A DNA stretch of 49,670 nucleotides from Erysipelotrichaceae bacterium (GCA_017432895.1 JAFRIG010000011.1:1-49670), one strand, 5' to 3'; numbered from the stretch's first letter, positions 1 through 8,814 are shown. Notes: generated by a model not told the origin, from the sequence alone. Numbers and translations are program-made.

Positions 1-52
1 AAGAGATCTGAACAAAAGAAACAAAACAGAATAATCAGTATATTCTCCTATC

Positions 53-99
53 AAAAAAAGTCATCCGGATACAGATAATAATCCATATACGGATGACTT
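53..99 (-). terminator. Rho-independent terminator of the PfkB kinase gene
   Basis: A perfect 10-bp stem (58-67 with 90-99) is followed on the minus strand by seven T (53-59). It lies about 40 bp past the stop codon of the sugar kinase gene, in the right orientation to end that transcript. Confidence 0.85.
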
Positions 100-140
100 A
101 TTAATTCGGTTCAGAAGCTGGTTTTACCCGTTACAGCCCC

Positions 141-1013
141 TCAATCCAGTTTCTGTAATTCGATCTTATCAAGGAAAGCCTCGATCTTGCCTTTATCCGG
201 CGGATTGGAACCTTCCATCTCCACACTGGCGGAAGCACAGGACATAGCCAGCTTCATGGTATCCACATAGCTTAAGTCCATTTCTTTGCCATAAGCCATC
301 GCCGCGACCATACTGTCACCTGCTCCGACCGGGGAAACGAAGTTTACCTTCACCGCCTTGGCCTTGTAGGTCTCTTTACTGATAAACAATGCCCCTTCTC
401 CACCTAGAGATAAGACAATCGTATCGATGCCAAGTTCTTTACAGCGTTTGATTGCTTCCTTTTCTTCATATTCAAAACCGAAAAGTCCGCAGATCTCATC
501 CTTATTGGGCTTGATGACATCGGGATTGGCTTTTAAAGCCTGTTTAAGCCTTTCCCCGTCGCAATCAAGTACCACGTAATTGCCTTTTTCCTTGACCAGT
601 TTGACCATCCGATAATACAGATCGTCGCTCAGATTCTTCGGCGCACTGCCCGAGATCACGATCGTCTGATTTTCAACAGTTCCCAGATAAGCAAATAACT
701 TATCCAGATCCTCTTTTGAAACATCGGGACCTTTTTCGTTTTCTTCGATCAATTCACCGTTGGCGATCTTCTTGGTGTTGGTCCGTACCTTGCCCTCGAT
801 TTCAATGAAATGATGTTCGATACCCATCGCATCGAGGACATCGGTGATCATCCTGCCGTTATCTTTGCCCAAAAAGCCGGTACAAAGACTCGGACAACCC
901 AGCTGTTTGAGGACCTTGGAAACATTGATACCCTTGCCGCCAACGTTGAACATCGTCTCATTTTCACTTATCGTCTTATCGATGGCGGGATTGCAGGTAA
1001 CCGTGATTATCAT
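141..1013 (-). CDS. PfkB-family sugar-phosphate kinase, 1-phosphofructokinase type
   Basis: A 290-residue cytoplasmic kinase of the ribokinase/PfkB superfamily. The N-terminal NPAID segment, the GGKGINV motif near residue 25 and the GAGDS anion-hole/catalytic-base motif near residue 230 are all present, and the length matches 1-phosphofructokinase (FruK) and tagatose-6-phosphate kinase (LacC). By family it would phosphorylate a fructose- or tagatose-phosphate with ATP. The ATG at 1013 has an AAGGAGG ribosome site 11 nt upstream. No fructose PTS or lactose/tagatose gene is adjacent, so FruK versus LacC cannot be decided here. It lies 75 bp downstream of leuS on the same strand, with no convincing terminator between them. 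Confidence 0.85.
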   Translation of the reverse strand: MIITVTCNPAIDKTISENETMFNVGGKGINVSKVLKQLGCPSLCTGFLGKDNGRMITDVLDAMGIEHHFIEIEGKVRTNTKKIANGELIEENEKGPDVSKEDLDKLFAYLGTVENQTIVISGSAPKNLSDDLYYRMVKLVKEKGNYVVLDCDGERLKQALKANPDVIKPNKDEICGLFGFEYEEKEAIKRCKELGIDTIVLSLGGEGALFISKETYKAKAVKVNFVSPVGAGDSMVAAMAYGKEMDLSYVDTMKLAMSCASASVEMEGSNPPDKGKIEAFLDKIELQKLD

Positions 1014-1088
1014 TTTTAATCTATCCTCCTTGGCAACAAAACCGGATCACCTTATTCATAGCGATATATCTAATAGACTATATCTCAA

Positions 1089-2336
1089 CTAAATAACGAT
1101 ATTGACTACTCTTCCTCTGATGACGAAGTGTTTCTTTATCTGGTTGCCATCCGTGTACTTTCTGACATTCTCCTGAGCCAAAGCCGTCTCATAGATCTCG
1201 TCATCCGAAGCATCGGCCGCGATCGTAAACTTCGCTCTGACCTTGCCATTGACCTGAACGGCGATCTCCTTTTCTTCGACGACCAGTTTTGATTCATCGC
1301 ATACCGGCCAGGGGCGATATGCCAGATCATCTTTGCCGGTGAGGATCTCATAGAGTTCACAGCCCAGATGCGGGGCATAGACCGACAGCATCTGTACGAA
1401 GTCGATGGCATAAGGCTTGTAGACCTTGCCTTCCTTGTAGCACTCGTTGATGAAGATCATCATCTGCGAGATCGCGGTATTCAAACGCAGGTTCTCGATA
1501 TCTTCGGAGACCTTCTTAACCGTGAAGTTGTAGACGTAATCGAGCTTGCCGTCGTTTTCTTCACAAAGCTTCTCCGGATCATTCATCAGTCGATAAACTC
1601 TCTCCAGCCACCTGTGAGCTCCCTCGATACCCTGTGTTGACCAGGGCTTGTCAGCCTCCAATGGCCCCATAAACATCTCATAAAGCCTCATCGTATCCGC
1701 CCCGTAGCGGTCGACGATGTCGCTGGGATTGACGACGTATTCCGGGAAACGCTTGCCCATCTTGATGCCGTTGGCACCCAGGATATAGCCCTGATGGACC
1801 AGCTTCTGGAAAGGTTCGGCACAAGGCACGAGACCCTTGTCGTAGAGGTAGTTGTTCCACATGCGCGAGTATAACAGATGTCCGACCGCATGTTCCGGAC
1901 CGCCGACATACAGATCGACCGGCATCCAGTGTTCCAGCAGTTTATAATCCGCAAATTCCTTGTCGTTATGCGGATCGATATAGCGCAAGAAGTACCAGGA
2001 AGAACCGGCGGAACCGGGCATCGTGGAAGTCTCCCGCTTGCCTTTTTTGCCATGGTATTCGACATTGACCCAGTCTTGAGCCTTGTCAAGTGGCGCACCG
2101 GTCTTGGAAGGACCGTAGTCGTCGAGCTCCGGCAGGATCAGCGGCAGATCTTCATCATCCAGAACGCCGACCGTACCGTCTTCGTAGTGGATGACCGGGA
2201 TCGGTTCACCCCAGTAACGCTGTCTGGCGAAGATCCATTCTCTGAGCTTGTAGTTGATCTTCTTCTTGCCCAGGCCTCTTGCCTCCAGCCATTCCAGCAT
2301 CGCATTGATGGCGTCTTCCTTGTTTAAGCCATCCAT
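1089..2336 (-). CDS. leuS: Leucyl-tRNA synthetase, C-terminal part (after the in-frame TAG)
   Basis: This part spans 415 residues from the first ATG after the amber codon. It contains the second half of the catalytic domain (REWIFARQRYWGEPIP), the KMGKR signature loop, the helical anticodon-binding domain and the small C-terminal domain. No Shine-Dalgarno precedes the ATG at 2336, so independent initiation here is not supported and the true reading frame very probably continues from upstream. Confidence 0.75.
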   Translation of the reverse strand: MDGLNKEDAINAMLEWLEARGLGKKKINYKLREWIFARQRYWGEPIPVIHYEDGTVGVLDDEDLPLILPELDDYGPSKTGAPLDKAQDWVNVEYHGKKGKRETSTMPGSAGSSWYFLRYIDPHNDKEFADYKLLEHWMPVDLYVGGPEHAVGHLLYSRMWNNYLYDKGLVPCAEPFQKLVHQGYILGANGIKMGKRFPEYVVNPSDIVDRYGADTMRLYEMFMGPLEADKPWSTQGIEGAHRWLERVYRLMNDPEKLCEENDGKLDYVYNFTVKKVSEDIENLRLNTAISQMMIFINECYKEGKVYKPYAIDFVQMLSVYAPHLGCELYEILTGKDDLAYRPWPVCDESKLVVEEKEIAVQVNGKVRAKFTIAADASDDEIYETALAQENVRKYTDGNQIKKHFVIRGRVVNIVI

Positions 2337-2405
2337 GAAACCGGAATTGATGTGGATGCCATCCTGTGTCCAAGCTTCCTTGGAGATGTCACCACCTTCC
2401 AGAAC

Positions 2406-3485
2406 CTAGATGATATCGATACCGAACTTCTTCGCAAAGTCGTAGTCACGTTCATCGTGAGCCGGAACAGCCATGATAGCACCGGTACCGTAGGTCATCA
2501 GGACATAGTCCGAGATCCAGATCGGGATCTTCTTATCGTTGACCGGATTGATCGCATAAGCACCGGTAAAGACACCGGTCTTTTCCTTGTTCAGTTCGGT
2601 CCTTTCCATTTCGGATTTCGAGGCACATTCTTTCTTATAAGCCTGTACCTCCTCATACCTGTCAGCCGTCGTGATCTTATCGACCAGCGGATGTTCAGGT
2701 GAAAAGACGCAATAAGTCGCCCCAAACAAAGTATCGCAACGGGTCGTGAAGACCGTGAAATCCTCGTCATGATCGGCGATCTTGAACTTCACTTCCGCAC
2801 CGATGGACTTGCCTATCCAGTTGCGCTGTATCTCTTTGGTCGATTCAGGCCAGTCGATATCGTTGAGGTTGTCCAAAAGTTTTTCCGCAAAAGCCGGGAT
2901 ATCGATGATCCACTGTTTCATGTTTTTGCGCACGACCGGATAACCGCCTCTTTCCGACTTGCCATCGATGACTTCGTCGTTGGCCAAAACACAGCCCAAC
3001 TCCTCGCACCAGTTCACCGGCATCTCGATGGACTTGGCATAGCCGTCCAAGAACAGCTGTTTGAAGATCCATTGGGTCCACTTGTAGTAATCCGGATCGG
3101 AAGTTGAAACGACTCTTGACCAGTCATAGGAGAAACCCAGGCCCTTGAGCTGTTCGGTAAAGTGATCGATATTCTTCTGCGTGAAACCGGCGGGATGGTT
3201 GCCCGTCTGGATGGCATACTGTTCAGCCGGCAGACCGAAGGAATCGAAACCCATCGGATGCAAGACATTGAAACCCTTCATCCGCTTATAACGGCTGACC
3301 ACATCGGTCGCCGTATAGCCCTCCGGATGTCCGGCATGCAGACCGACGCCCGAAGGATAAGGGAACATATCCAGGGCATAGAATTTAGGCTTGGAGAAAT
3401 CTTCGATATCCGTCTTGAAAGTCTGATTCTTCTCCCAGAAATCCTGCCACTTTTTTTCGATACTCTTGAAGTCAAATGTGCTCAT
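2406..3485 (-). CDS. leuS: Leucyl-tRNA synthetase, N-terminal part (before the in-frame TAG)
   Basis: This part holds 359 residues starting MSTFDF. It carries the first half of the Rossmann catalytic fold with the HIGH-type motif and most of the inserted CP1 editing domain, including the conserved VPAHDERD segment. It ends at the amber codon directly after KKFGIDII. Alone it could not aminoacylate, because the KMSKS loop and the anticodon-binding domain are encoded downstream. The five-codon longer start at 3500 is unlikely, since the ribosome site lies between it and 3485. Confidence 0.8.
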   Translation of the reverse strand: MSTFDFKSIEKKWQDFWEKNQTFKTDIEDFSKPKFYALDMFPYPSGVGLHAGHPEGYTATDVVSRYKRMKGFNVLHPMGFDSFGLPAEQYAIQTGNHPAGFTQKNIDHFTEQLKGLGFSYDWSRVVSTSDPDYYKWTQWIFKQLFLDGYAKSIEMPVNWCEELGCVLANDEVIDGKSERGGYPVVRKNMKQWIIDIPAFAEKLLDNLNDIDWPESTKEIQRNWIGKSIGAEVKFKIADHDEDFTVFTTRCDTLFGATYCVFSPEHPLVDKITTADRYEEVQAYKKECASKSEMERTELNKEKTGVFTGAYAINPVNDKKIPIWISDYVLMTYGTGAIMAVPAHDERDYDFAKKFGIDII

Positions 3486-3502
3486 AACATACCTCCGCAA
3501 AT

Positions 3503-3680
3503 AAAAAAGGTGATCACAAGGGCGCTGACGCGCGGTACCACCTTAATTTCTAACTCTAAGTCTTTAACGCAGACCTGCGATTAATCGTCGCATCAGGCGA
3601 GTTCATTGCCCCTTTCAACCGGTTTGCACCAGACACCGGCTCGCTGCATGATCAGGGCGACTACTATTCCTGAAGATTAC
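3503..3680 (-). promoter_or_regulatory. T-box leader (tRNA-Leu sensing) of leuS
   Basis: The minus strand between the S41 protease gene and leuS carries the classic T-box sequence AAGGTGGTACCGCG (3531-3544). A terminator that would compete with it ends in a T run at about 3503-3508. Stem I is recognisable from a GAGCCGG...GGTGCAAACCGG segment (around 3615-3640), and the specifier context GAA-CTC-G places a CTC (leucine) codon at 3599-3601. By family, uncharged tRNA-Leu pairs with the specifier and stabilises the antiterminator, turning leuS on when leucyl-tRNA is scarce. The cognate tRNA-Leu(GAG) lies at 22428 in this window. Confidence 0.9.
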
Positions 3681-3722
3681 TATTTAATATTAATATTTTG
3701 CTTAGCCAATTTCAACCGCCGT

Positions 3723-5204
3723 TTAGTCGCCGTTGATGATCTCCAGCGCCTTCTGGAACTGCGGATCCTTGTCCCTGTTGTTGGCCAGCTGCCTTCTGGT
3801 CAAAGAGATGATCGAAGAGAAAGTATCTTCGTTCAAGACCTGATCGACTTGTAGCCCGTTATCAGCCTTATAGGCCTCCAGAGCTTTCGCCGTCGATTCA
3901 TCGAAATAACCATCGGTCCTGTCCACTTCATAGCCCAGATAAGCCAGAGCCTTCTGTACGACTATCACCGATTCGGAGACAGAATCATATTCGTAAGTCT
4001 CATCTTCTTCCATCTCATAATAAGTCTGATAATAGATATCCGGCATCCTGACCTTCACATCGGGTTCGATACCGACTTTGTCGATCGAAACCCCATCCGG
4101 TGAATACCAGTAGTAGGAAGTCAGTTTGATGACCCCGCCGTTGTCTAAGACGCGGTTGGTCTGAATGACACCCTTGCCGAAAGTCGTTTCCCCGACGATC
4201 GTGACGCCCTCACATCTTTCTCTTAAAGCGATCGCAAACACTTCGGCAGCCGAAGCGGTATCTTCGCTGACCAGAAGCACGATCTTTTTGAGATTCTGAT
4301 AGTAAGGAGAATTGTTAGGCGTGACATCGACCGCTTCCTTGCCATCGACACCTTTTTGTCTCAGATATACTTCATTGGGTCCGATGAACAAACCGCAAAT
4401 ATCCCTGACCGAACCCTGGTAGCCTCCACCGTTGCTTCTAAGATCGATGATGATCTTACTGAAATCGGGATAGGCATCCAGGTATTTGATGCACTCTTCG
4501 CAAGTCGTCGTGCCGAAACTGTTGAGTTCCATGACGATGTAATCATCCTGCGTATAGGCAAAGACCGTCGAATTGACCACGCCTCTTGTCACTGCGACAT
4601 CGAAAGTCTCGGTTCCTCTTTCAATGGTCAGGATGACATCGGTGCCTTCGATGCCCAGTACCAGAGCACGGATATCGTCGCTGCTCAAACCGGCTACATC
4701 GGTCCCGTCGATCTTGATTATCGCATCCCCTGCCATCAGTCCGGCCTTTTCCGCCGGTGAGGAATAGAAGACTCTGACGATCAGGCCTTTGTTGCCGACA
4801 TAGGTGTATTCCACGCCGATGCCCACATAGTTGCCGTTGATGCTGTCGGAGAAGGAATTCATCTCTTCCGCCGACATATAAGTGGTATAGGGATCGAAAT
4901 CGAAAGCCGTCATCCCATATAAGGCCTTGTCTTCCAGCTCCTGATCGAGATCATCATACTGATCGGAATATAACCAGTAGCGGTTCATGATCTGTTTGAT
5001 ATCCTCATAAGCCGAACTGTCAGAGGAACCGCCTTTGGAGATGTACGTGGATGTGCGGCCAAGAAAGATTCCTAAACCCAGACACAAGACACACAGCAAA
5101 ACCATCAGCAGTCTTCTGATTCTCTTCTTGCGCCTTTGTGTCCTTTCGGAGCTTAGCGGCACTTTTTTAAGATCGTATAATACGGTATTTTCTTCTATGT
5201 TCAT
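3723..5204 (-). CDS. S41-family carboxy-terminal processing protease with PDZ and peptidoglycan-binding domains
   Basis: A 493-residue CtpA/CtpB-type serine protease. It has a basic cytoplasmic start, one membrane anchor at about residues 31-50, a PDZ domain at about 118-200, and the S41 core with the expected Ser/Lys dyad (Ser318 in TASAAE, Lys344 in TFGKG). A C-terminal peptidoglycan-binding-1 repeat lies at about 410-465. It should act outside the membrane, trimming secreted or membrane proteins near the wall. It is the last gene of the ftsE-ftsX-M23 unit, 4 bp behind the hydrolase gene, suggesting a role in controlling division or wall enzymes (inference). No strong ribosome site is seen, so it may depend on translational coupling. 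Confidence 0.9.
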   Translation of the reverse strand: MNIEENTVLYDLKKVPLSSERTQRRKKRIRRLLMVLLCVLCLGLGIFLGRTSTYISKGGSSDSSAYEDIKQIMNRYWLYSDQYDDLDQELEDKALYGMTAFDFDPYTTYMSAEEMNSFSDSINGNYVGIGVEYTYVGNKGLIVRVFYSSPAEKAGLMAGDAIIKIDGTDVAGLSSDDIRALVLGIEGTDVILTIERGTETFDVAVTRGVVNSTVFAYTQDDYIVMELNSFGTTTCEECIKYLDAYPDFSKIIIDLRSNGGGYQGSVRDICGLFIGPNEVYLRQKGVDGKEAVDVTPNNSPYYQNLKKIVLLVSEDTASAAEVFAIALRERCEGVTIVGETTFGKGVIQTNRVLDNGGVIKLTSYYWYSPDGVSIDKVGIEPDVKVRMPDIYYQTYYEMEEDETYEYDSVSESVIVVQKALAYLGYEVDRTDGYFDESTAKALEAYKADNGLQVDQVLNEDTFSSIISLTRRQLANNRDKDPQFQKALEIINGD

Positions 5205-5208
5205 ATTT

Positions 5209-6567
5209 TTAACCCGGCAGATAGAGTTCAGGATTCAGGATACACGGAGCCGGCGTTCCGTTTTCACAGCGGTTATTGTAAGCGGTACGGCCACGTCCGA
5301 CCGAGAAAGTCGCATTCCAGGACATGTCAAGGAACTCACCTAGTGAACCCTTGCCCAGACGGTACATTTCGATATGGCAGTGCGGGCCGGTCGAAGATCC
5401 CGAAGATCCGACGGTTCCGATCGTGTCATCCTGGAAGACCAGGTCACCATAGGAAACATAGATATTCTGCAAGTGGAAGAAGATGAAGCCGTAGACGGTA
5501 CCGTCAACTTCACACATCATATAGACCTGGTTGCCCCCACCCGCAATAGGATCGCCGTCATAGCAGCCCAGATAGCCGTTGCCATAGCCGCCGTTGGCCC
5601 TGATGATGACACCACTGGCCGGGGCATGGATGGCCGTTCCTCTGGAAGCCGCATAGTCGACACCCAGGTGCCAGGCTCCGGAAAGGAAGGTCGGATCATA
5701 GTTCCAGACGGTCGCCGTGATCCAGGAGTTGTGGACAGCCGCCACGAATTCCGTATTGATGCCTAAGGCATCGACGATCTCCTTTAATTCGGAGTAGGAC
5801 TGCGCGATATCTTCTTTTTCATTATTCAGTTCATCGATCTGATTCTGGATCTCCGCCTCTTTGGCCTCGTAGTATTCCTGCATCTCGATCAGTTCAGCCT
5901 GTTTGACGACGATCTCTTCATAGTCGGCATCCAGCTGTTCCTTGGCTGCCGCCAGTTCGAGCTTGTCGGCCGTCAGCTGTTCGATCGTTTCCAGCAGGGT
6001 CTGTCGATCGGACTTGTCCTTGGAAAGTATGGCCTCGACGCCATAGACCCGGCTGAGCATATCCGAGAAGGACTTGGAACCCAGGATGAATTCCAGATAG
6101 CCGTTGAAGTGCATCGACTTCTGTGCTTCGCTCATGCGATTGAGGACTCTGGCATTGAGAGCTTCGACCTTGGCTTCATTGTCGGCGATCTGCCTTTCAA
6201 GTTCTTCGATCCGATCGCGCAGATCATCGATCTGCACCTTCAAAGCATCGATCTCCTCTTGCAGAGCTTCAGCCTTCTGGGAATACTCGGCAACCAAGGC
6301 TGAGATCTTTTCCATCTGCCCTTCGCTCTCCTTGATCTGGGCTTCGATCTCTTTTATCGCCTTGCTTTCTTCACCTCTGATCTGTTTATAGACGATCCGG
6401 CAGGCTTCCTTGTCTTTATCTTCGATACACTTGTCGTAATCGCTTTTTTCTTCATAGTAGTAATCATCGTCATCTTCTTCATCGGCATAAACAAAATTTG
6501 TCTTACTGATTAACGGTAAGACCATGAAAACGATGAGGATGATGCTTAAGATCTTTTTAAAGATCAT
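5209..6567 (-). CDS. Secreted coiled-coil M23 metallopeptidase (FtsEX-linked peptidoglycan hydrolase)
   Basis: This 452-residue exported protein has a signal peptide at residues 1-28, an acidic stretch, two long coiled-coil segments (about 65-150 and 195-285), and a C-terminal LytM/M23 domain. The zinc and catalytic residues are complete: His320 and Asp324 in HLGVD, His385, and His416/His418 in HCH, so it should be an active endopeptidase rather than a degenerate EnvC-type activator. The start at 6567 overlaps the ftsX stop as ATGA and has a GAGG about 9 nt upstream; the longer form from 6591 is less likely. By family, FtsEX recruits coiled-coil hydrolases and activates them through the coiled coil; the gene order fits that. 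Confidence 0.9.
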   Translation of the reverse strand: MIFKKILSIILIVFMVLPLISKTNFVYADEEDDDDYYYEEKSDYDKCIEDKDKEACRIVYKQIRGEESKAIKEIEAQIKESEGQMEKISALVAEYSQKAEALQEEIDALKVQIDDLRDRIEELERQIADNEAKVEALNARVLNRMSEAQKSMHFNGYLEFILGSKSFSDMLSRVYGVEAILSKDKSDRQTLLETIEQLTADKLELAAAKEQLDADYEEIVVKQAELIEMQEYYEAKEAEIQNQIDELNNEKEDIAQSYSELKEIVDALGINTEFVAAVHNSWITATVWNYDPTFLSGAWHLGVDYAASRGTAIHAPASGVIIRANGGYGNGYLGCYDGDPIAGGGNQVYMMCEVDGTVYGFIFFHLQNIYVSYGDLVFQDDTIGTVGSSGSSTGPHCHIEMYRLGKGSLGEFLDMSWNATFSVGRGRTAYNNRCENGTPAPCILNPELYLPG

Positions 6568-7466
6568 CTGGTGAGCCTCAGGTACTTGCATACCGAAATA
6601 TAGGAACCCATGAAACCGACAAAGACGCCGATCACCAGTAAGGCTCCCGCCATATATAAGACAAAAGGCATGACCGGCACCAGCGTGATGACTCCCGCCA
6701 GGACCCCGCCTGTCATCGTGTAAAGTTTGTAGTAACCATAGACGATCAGACCGATCGGAAGGATCAAACCGATGATGGCGATGACCACACCTTCCACCAG
6801 GAAAGGTGCTCTGATATAGCTGTTCTTGGCACCGACATTGCGCATGATCCAGATCTCGTCTTTTCGCGTCGCGATCGTGATCTTGATCGTGTTATAGATC
6901 AGATAGACTGCTAGAGCCACTAAAGCCAGGATCAGGATGCCGCCGGCATTTCTGATGGTATGCAAGATATTGATCAGCGTATAGGTGTTGTTGCCGCCAT
7001 CCTGAACGGAATCGATACCATCCATTTTAGCGACATTGGTCTTGACGTTTCCCATATCGGAACCGTCGATCACATAGATCAGAAAGGCATCATGGAAAGG
7101 ATTGTCCTGCCGATAATATTCGGAGAATTCGACCATCTCCGGATACTCTTCATTATAGAAATCGAACTCTTCATCCTTGGTACGATAGATGACTCTGTCG
7201 ACTTCTTCCATGGCCTCGATCTTAGTCTTCATATTGGTGATGGCGGAAGGATCGGTCACATCGTAATCGATCAAAGCCACTAACGAGATAGACTGTTCGA
7301 TCTCCTGAGTGAGATAAGCCATATTGATTGCAAAGACCGCAAAGACCCCCACCAGCAACAAAGTAATAGTAACCGCAGAAGATGCCGAAAAGGCCATTCC
7401 GAAATGGCGTTTGACTCCGATAAAACCTTCTCTGAGGTGTCTGAATAAACGGCGGAAGAAGATCAT
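6564..7466 (-). CDS. ftsX: Cell division ABC transporter permease FtsX
   Basis: This 300-residue membrane protein has the FtsX layout. A cytoplasmic N-terminus is followed by a first membrane segment at about 25-47 and an extracellular domain of about 120 residues. Three further membrane segments (about 172-193, 222-245 and 265-292) form the MacB-like FtsX core. With FtsE it transmits ATP hydrolysis across the membrane to a wall hydrolase, here very probably the M23 protein encoded next. Its ATG overlaps the ftsE stop by 4 nt, and its stop overlaps the next ATG in the same way. Confidence 0.93.
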   Translation of the reverse strand: MIFFRRLFRHLREGFIGVKRHFGMAFSASSAVTITLLLVGVFAVFAINMAYLTQEIEQSISLVALIDYDVTDPSAITNMKTKIEAMEEVDRVIYRTKDEEFDFYNEEYPEMVEFSEYYRQDNPFHDAFLIYVIDGSDMGNVKTNVAKMDGIDSVQDGGNNTYTLINILHTIRNAGGILILALVALAVYLIYNTIKITIATRKDEIWIMRNVGAKNSYIRAPFLVEGVVIAIIGLILPIGLIVYGYYKLYTMTGGVLAGVITLVPVMPFVLYMAGALLVIGVFVGFMGSYISVCKYLRLTR

Positions 7467-8347
7467 TCGTGTCTGTCTCCTTCACTTAATTCCTTGATGG
7501 CATCTAACTGCATCGTGATCTCGGAGATCACCTGATCCTGAGCTTCGCTCTCCGTCATCTTATCTTTCTCGCGAGGTTCTTCCTTGACTTCCAGAGTCTG
7601 TTCGACCTCTTTATCTTTTTCCTTTTCCTGAGCAGCCGGCCGCTTGATCGTACCTAAGCCCTGCTTATAGAACAGGTCGCCATGGGTACCGTCGTTGACG
7701 ATGTGACCGGATGCGATCCTGATCGTACGTTTGGGATGGTATTCGACCATGACATCGTTATGCGTGACCACTAATAAAGTCGTCTTTTCTTCGCGGTTTA
7801 TCTTCTCCAGAAGCGTGATCATTTCATCGGTCATCGAAGGATCCAGGTTTCCGGTCGGCTCATCGGCGATCAGGATAGCCGGACGCTTGGCGATCGCCCT
7901 GGCGATGGCCACACGCTGCTGCTGGCCACCGGAAAGCTCGCGGGGCTTGACGTTGGACTTGTCGGCCAGATCGACCAGTTTGAGGACTTCTCTGGTCCTT
8001 TTTCTGATTTTGTCGTTAGGCATATCCAGTACTTCCAAAGCATAGGCCACATTCTCAAAGACCGTCTTCTCCGGCAGCAGACGATAGTCCTGAAAGACCA
8101 CACCGATCTTGCGGCGGTACAGATAGACTTTCGATTTTCTTAAGCGGCCGACGTTGACGTTGTTGACGATGACACTGCCTCCGGAAGGTACTTCTTCCCC
8201 ATCCAGCAGTTTGATCAGCGTCGACTTGCCCGAACCGGTCGGACCCATGATATAAACGAACTCACCGTCTTCGACTTTGAGGTTGATATTCTCCAAAGCG
8301 TGGGTGCCGTTCTTGTAGGTTTTGGATACGTTTCTGAATTCTATCAT
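7463..8347 (-). CDS. ftsE: Cell division ATP-binding protein FtsE with long charged C-terminal tail
   Basis: A cytoplasmic ABC ATPase with Walker A GPTGSGKST, signature LSGGQQQR and Walker B ILIADEPTGNLD. The conserved FtsE core ends near residue 228; a further 65 residues, rich in Lys and Glu, form a probably disordered or coiled tail that standard FtsE lacks. It leads the ftsE-ftsX-M23-S41 operon. No Shine-Dalgarno is present: an extended -10 (TGATACAAT, 8356-8364) ends only 8 nt before the ATG, suggesting a very short or absent leader. Confidence 0.93.
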   Translation of the reverse strand: MIEFRNVSKTYKNGTHALENINLKVEDGEFVYIMGPTGSGKSTLIKLLDGEEVPSGGSVIVNNVNVGRLRKSKVYLYRRKIGVVFQDYRLLPEKTVFENVAYALEVLDMPNDKIRKRTREVLKLVDLADKSNVKPRELSGGQQQRVAIARAIAKRPAILIADEPTGNLDPSMTDEMITLLEKINREEKTTLLVVTHNDVMVEYHPKRTIRIASGHIVNDGTHGDLFYKQGLGTIKRPAAQEKEKDKEVEQTLEVKEEPREKDKMTESEAQDQVISEITMQLDAIKELSEGDRHE

Positions 8348-8355
8348 ACCTATTT

Positions 8356-8364
8356 ATTGTATCA
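8356..8364 (-). promoter_or_regulatory. Extended -10 element in front of ftsE
   Basis: The minus strand reads TG-A-TACAAT, an extended -10, ending 8 nt before the ftsE ATG. No good -35 is seen. Transcription would start within a couple of bases of the start codon. Confidence 0.45.
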
Positions 8365-8459
8365 CTATTATCGTATAAGAGCCCAAAAACCACCTGAATG
8401 CGTTTTTTTTCTAAATTATGTATTTAATGGTAGAATAAAGGTTAAGAGGAGGCAAAGAA

Positions 8460-8783
8460 ATGAAACTTATTCTGGCTATTATCTCGACTGATGATACGAA
8501 AGCCTGTATCTCCGCTTTGAACAAAGCATCATACCATGTGACCCGTCTTGCGACGACCGGTGGTTTCCTTTCCTCCGGCAATACGACCTTGATCATAGGC
8601 TGTGAAGACCGGGAAGTTGAAAGAGCCATCGAGATCATAGGCAGTGAGTCCCAGCGACGCAAGGAAGCTGTCCCGACCACGGTCAACAGCGATGTCTCAT
8701 CACTGGTATCATATCCGATCGAAGTCGAAGTCGGAGGTGCCACCATCTTCGTTCTGAATGTAGATAATTTCATGAAACTTTAA
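8460..8783 (+). CDS. darA: Cyclic-di-AMP receptor DarA (PII-like, YaaQ/PstA family)
   Basis: At 107 residues this matches the DarA/PstA family along its whole length. It opens MKLILAII, then has the TTGGFLSSGNTT loop, the GCED segment and the C-terminal VGGATIFVLNV strand typical of this PII-like trimer. By family it binds cyclic-di-AMP; its downstream targets are not generally settled. In Bacillus the gene sits between tmk and holB; here it has moved next to ftsE, divergently. AGGAGG lies 7 nt before the ATG and an extended -10 (TGGTAGAAT, 8428-8436) lies upstream. A terminator follows at once. Confidence 0.93.
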   Translation: MKLILAIISTDDTKACISALNKASYHVTRLATTGGFLSSGNTTLIIGCEDREVERAIEIIGSESQRRKEAVPTTVNSDVSSLVSYPIEVEVGGATIFVLNVDNFMKL

Positions 8784-8808
8784 GAACTAGGACCTGCTAG
8801 TTCTTTTT
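8782..8808 (+). terminator. Terminator after darA
   Basis: AAGAACTAG (8782-8790) pairs with CTAGTTCTT (8797-8805) and is followed by a T run. The stem begins inside the darA stop codon. Confidence 0.8.
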
Positions 8809-8814
8809 AAAAAA

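Larger units (their letters stand above)
1089..3485 (-). pseudogene. leuS: Leucyl-tRNA synthetase gene interrupted by one in-frame TAG codon
   Basis: Read through a single amber codon at 2406-2408, this is a colinear class I leucyl-tRNA synthetase of about 798 residues plus the stop position, close to the usual Firmicutes length of about 805. Both halves are in the same frame and the 23 codons between the TAG and the next ATG (2336) still encode good LeuRS sequence, so there is no indel. The HIGH-type motif is residues 40-50 (PYPSG...HAGH) and the editing-domain motif is VPAHDERD. The signature lysine loop reads KMGKR instead of KMSKS, a variant I recall from clostridial LeuRS. The start at 3485 is set by a GGAGG 6-7 nt upstream. 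A Leu-type T-box precedes it. LeuRS is essential, so either this is a base-calling error, the codon is read through, or another leuS copy exists. Confidence 0.85.

Noticed and set aside
1019..1088. A leuS terminator at the GATATA/TATATC repeat
   Set aside because: The 6-bp AT-only stem has no T tract, so it is not convincing.
1700..1780. KMGKR in place of KMSKS in LeuRS as a sign of decay
   Set aside because: I recall this variant from intact clostridial LeuRS, and the flanking residues are well conserved, so it is probably a normal lineage feature.
1089..3485. Genome-wide reassignment of TAG to a sense codon to explain leuS
   Set aside because: TAG ends several well-delimited genes here (azlC, azlD, the 49-residue gene, the XRE/S24 regulator, rqcP), each followed by a terminator or the next gene.
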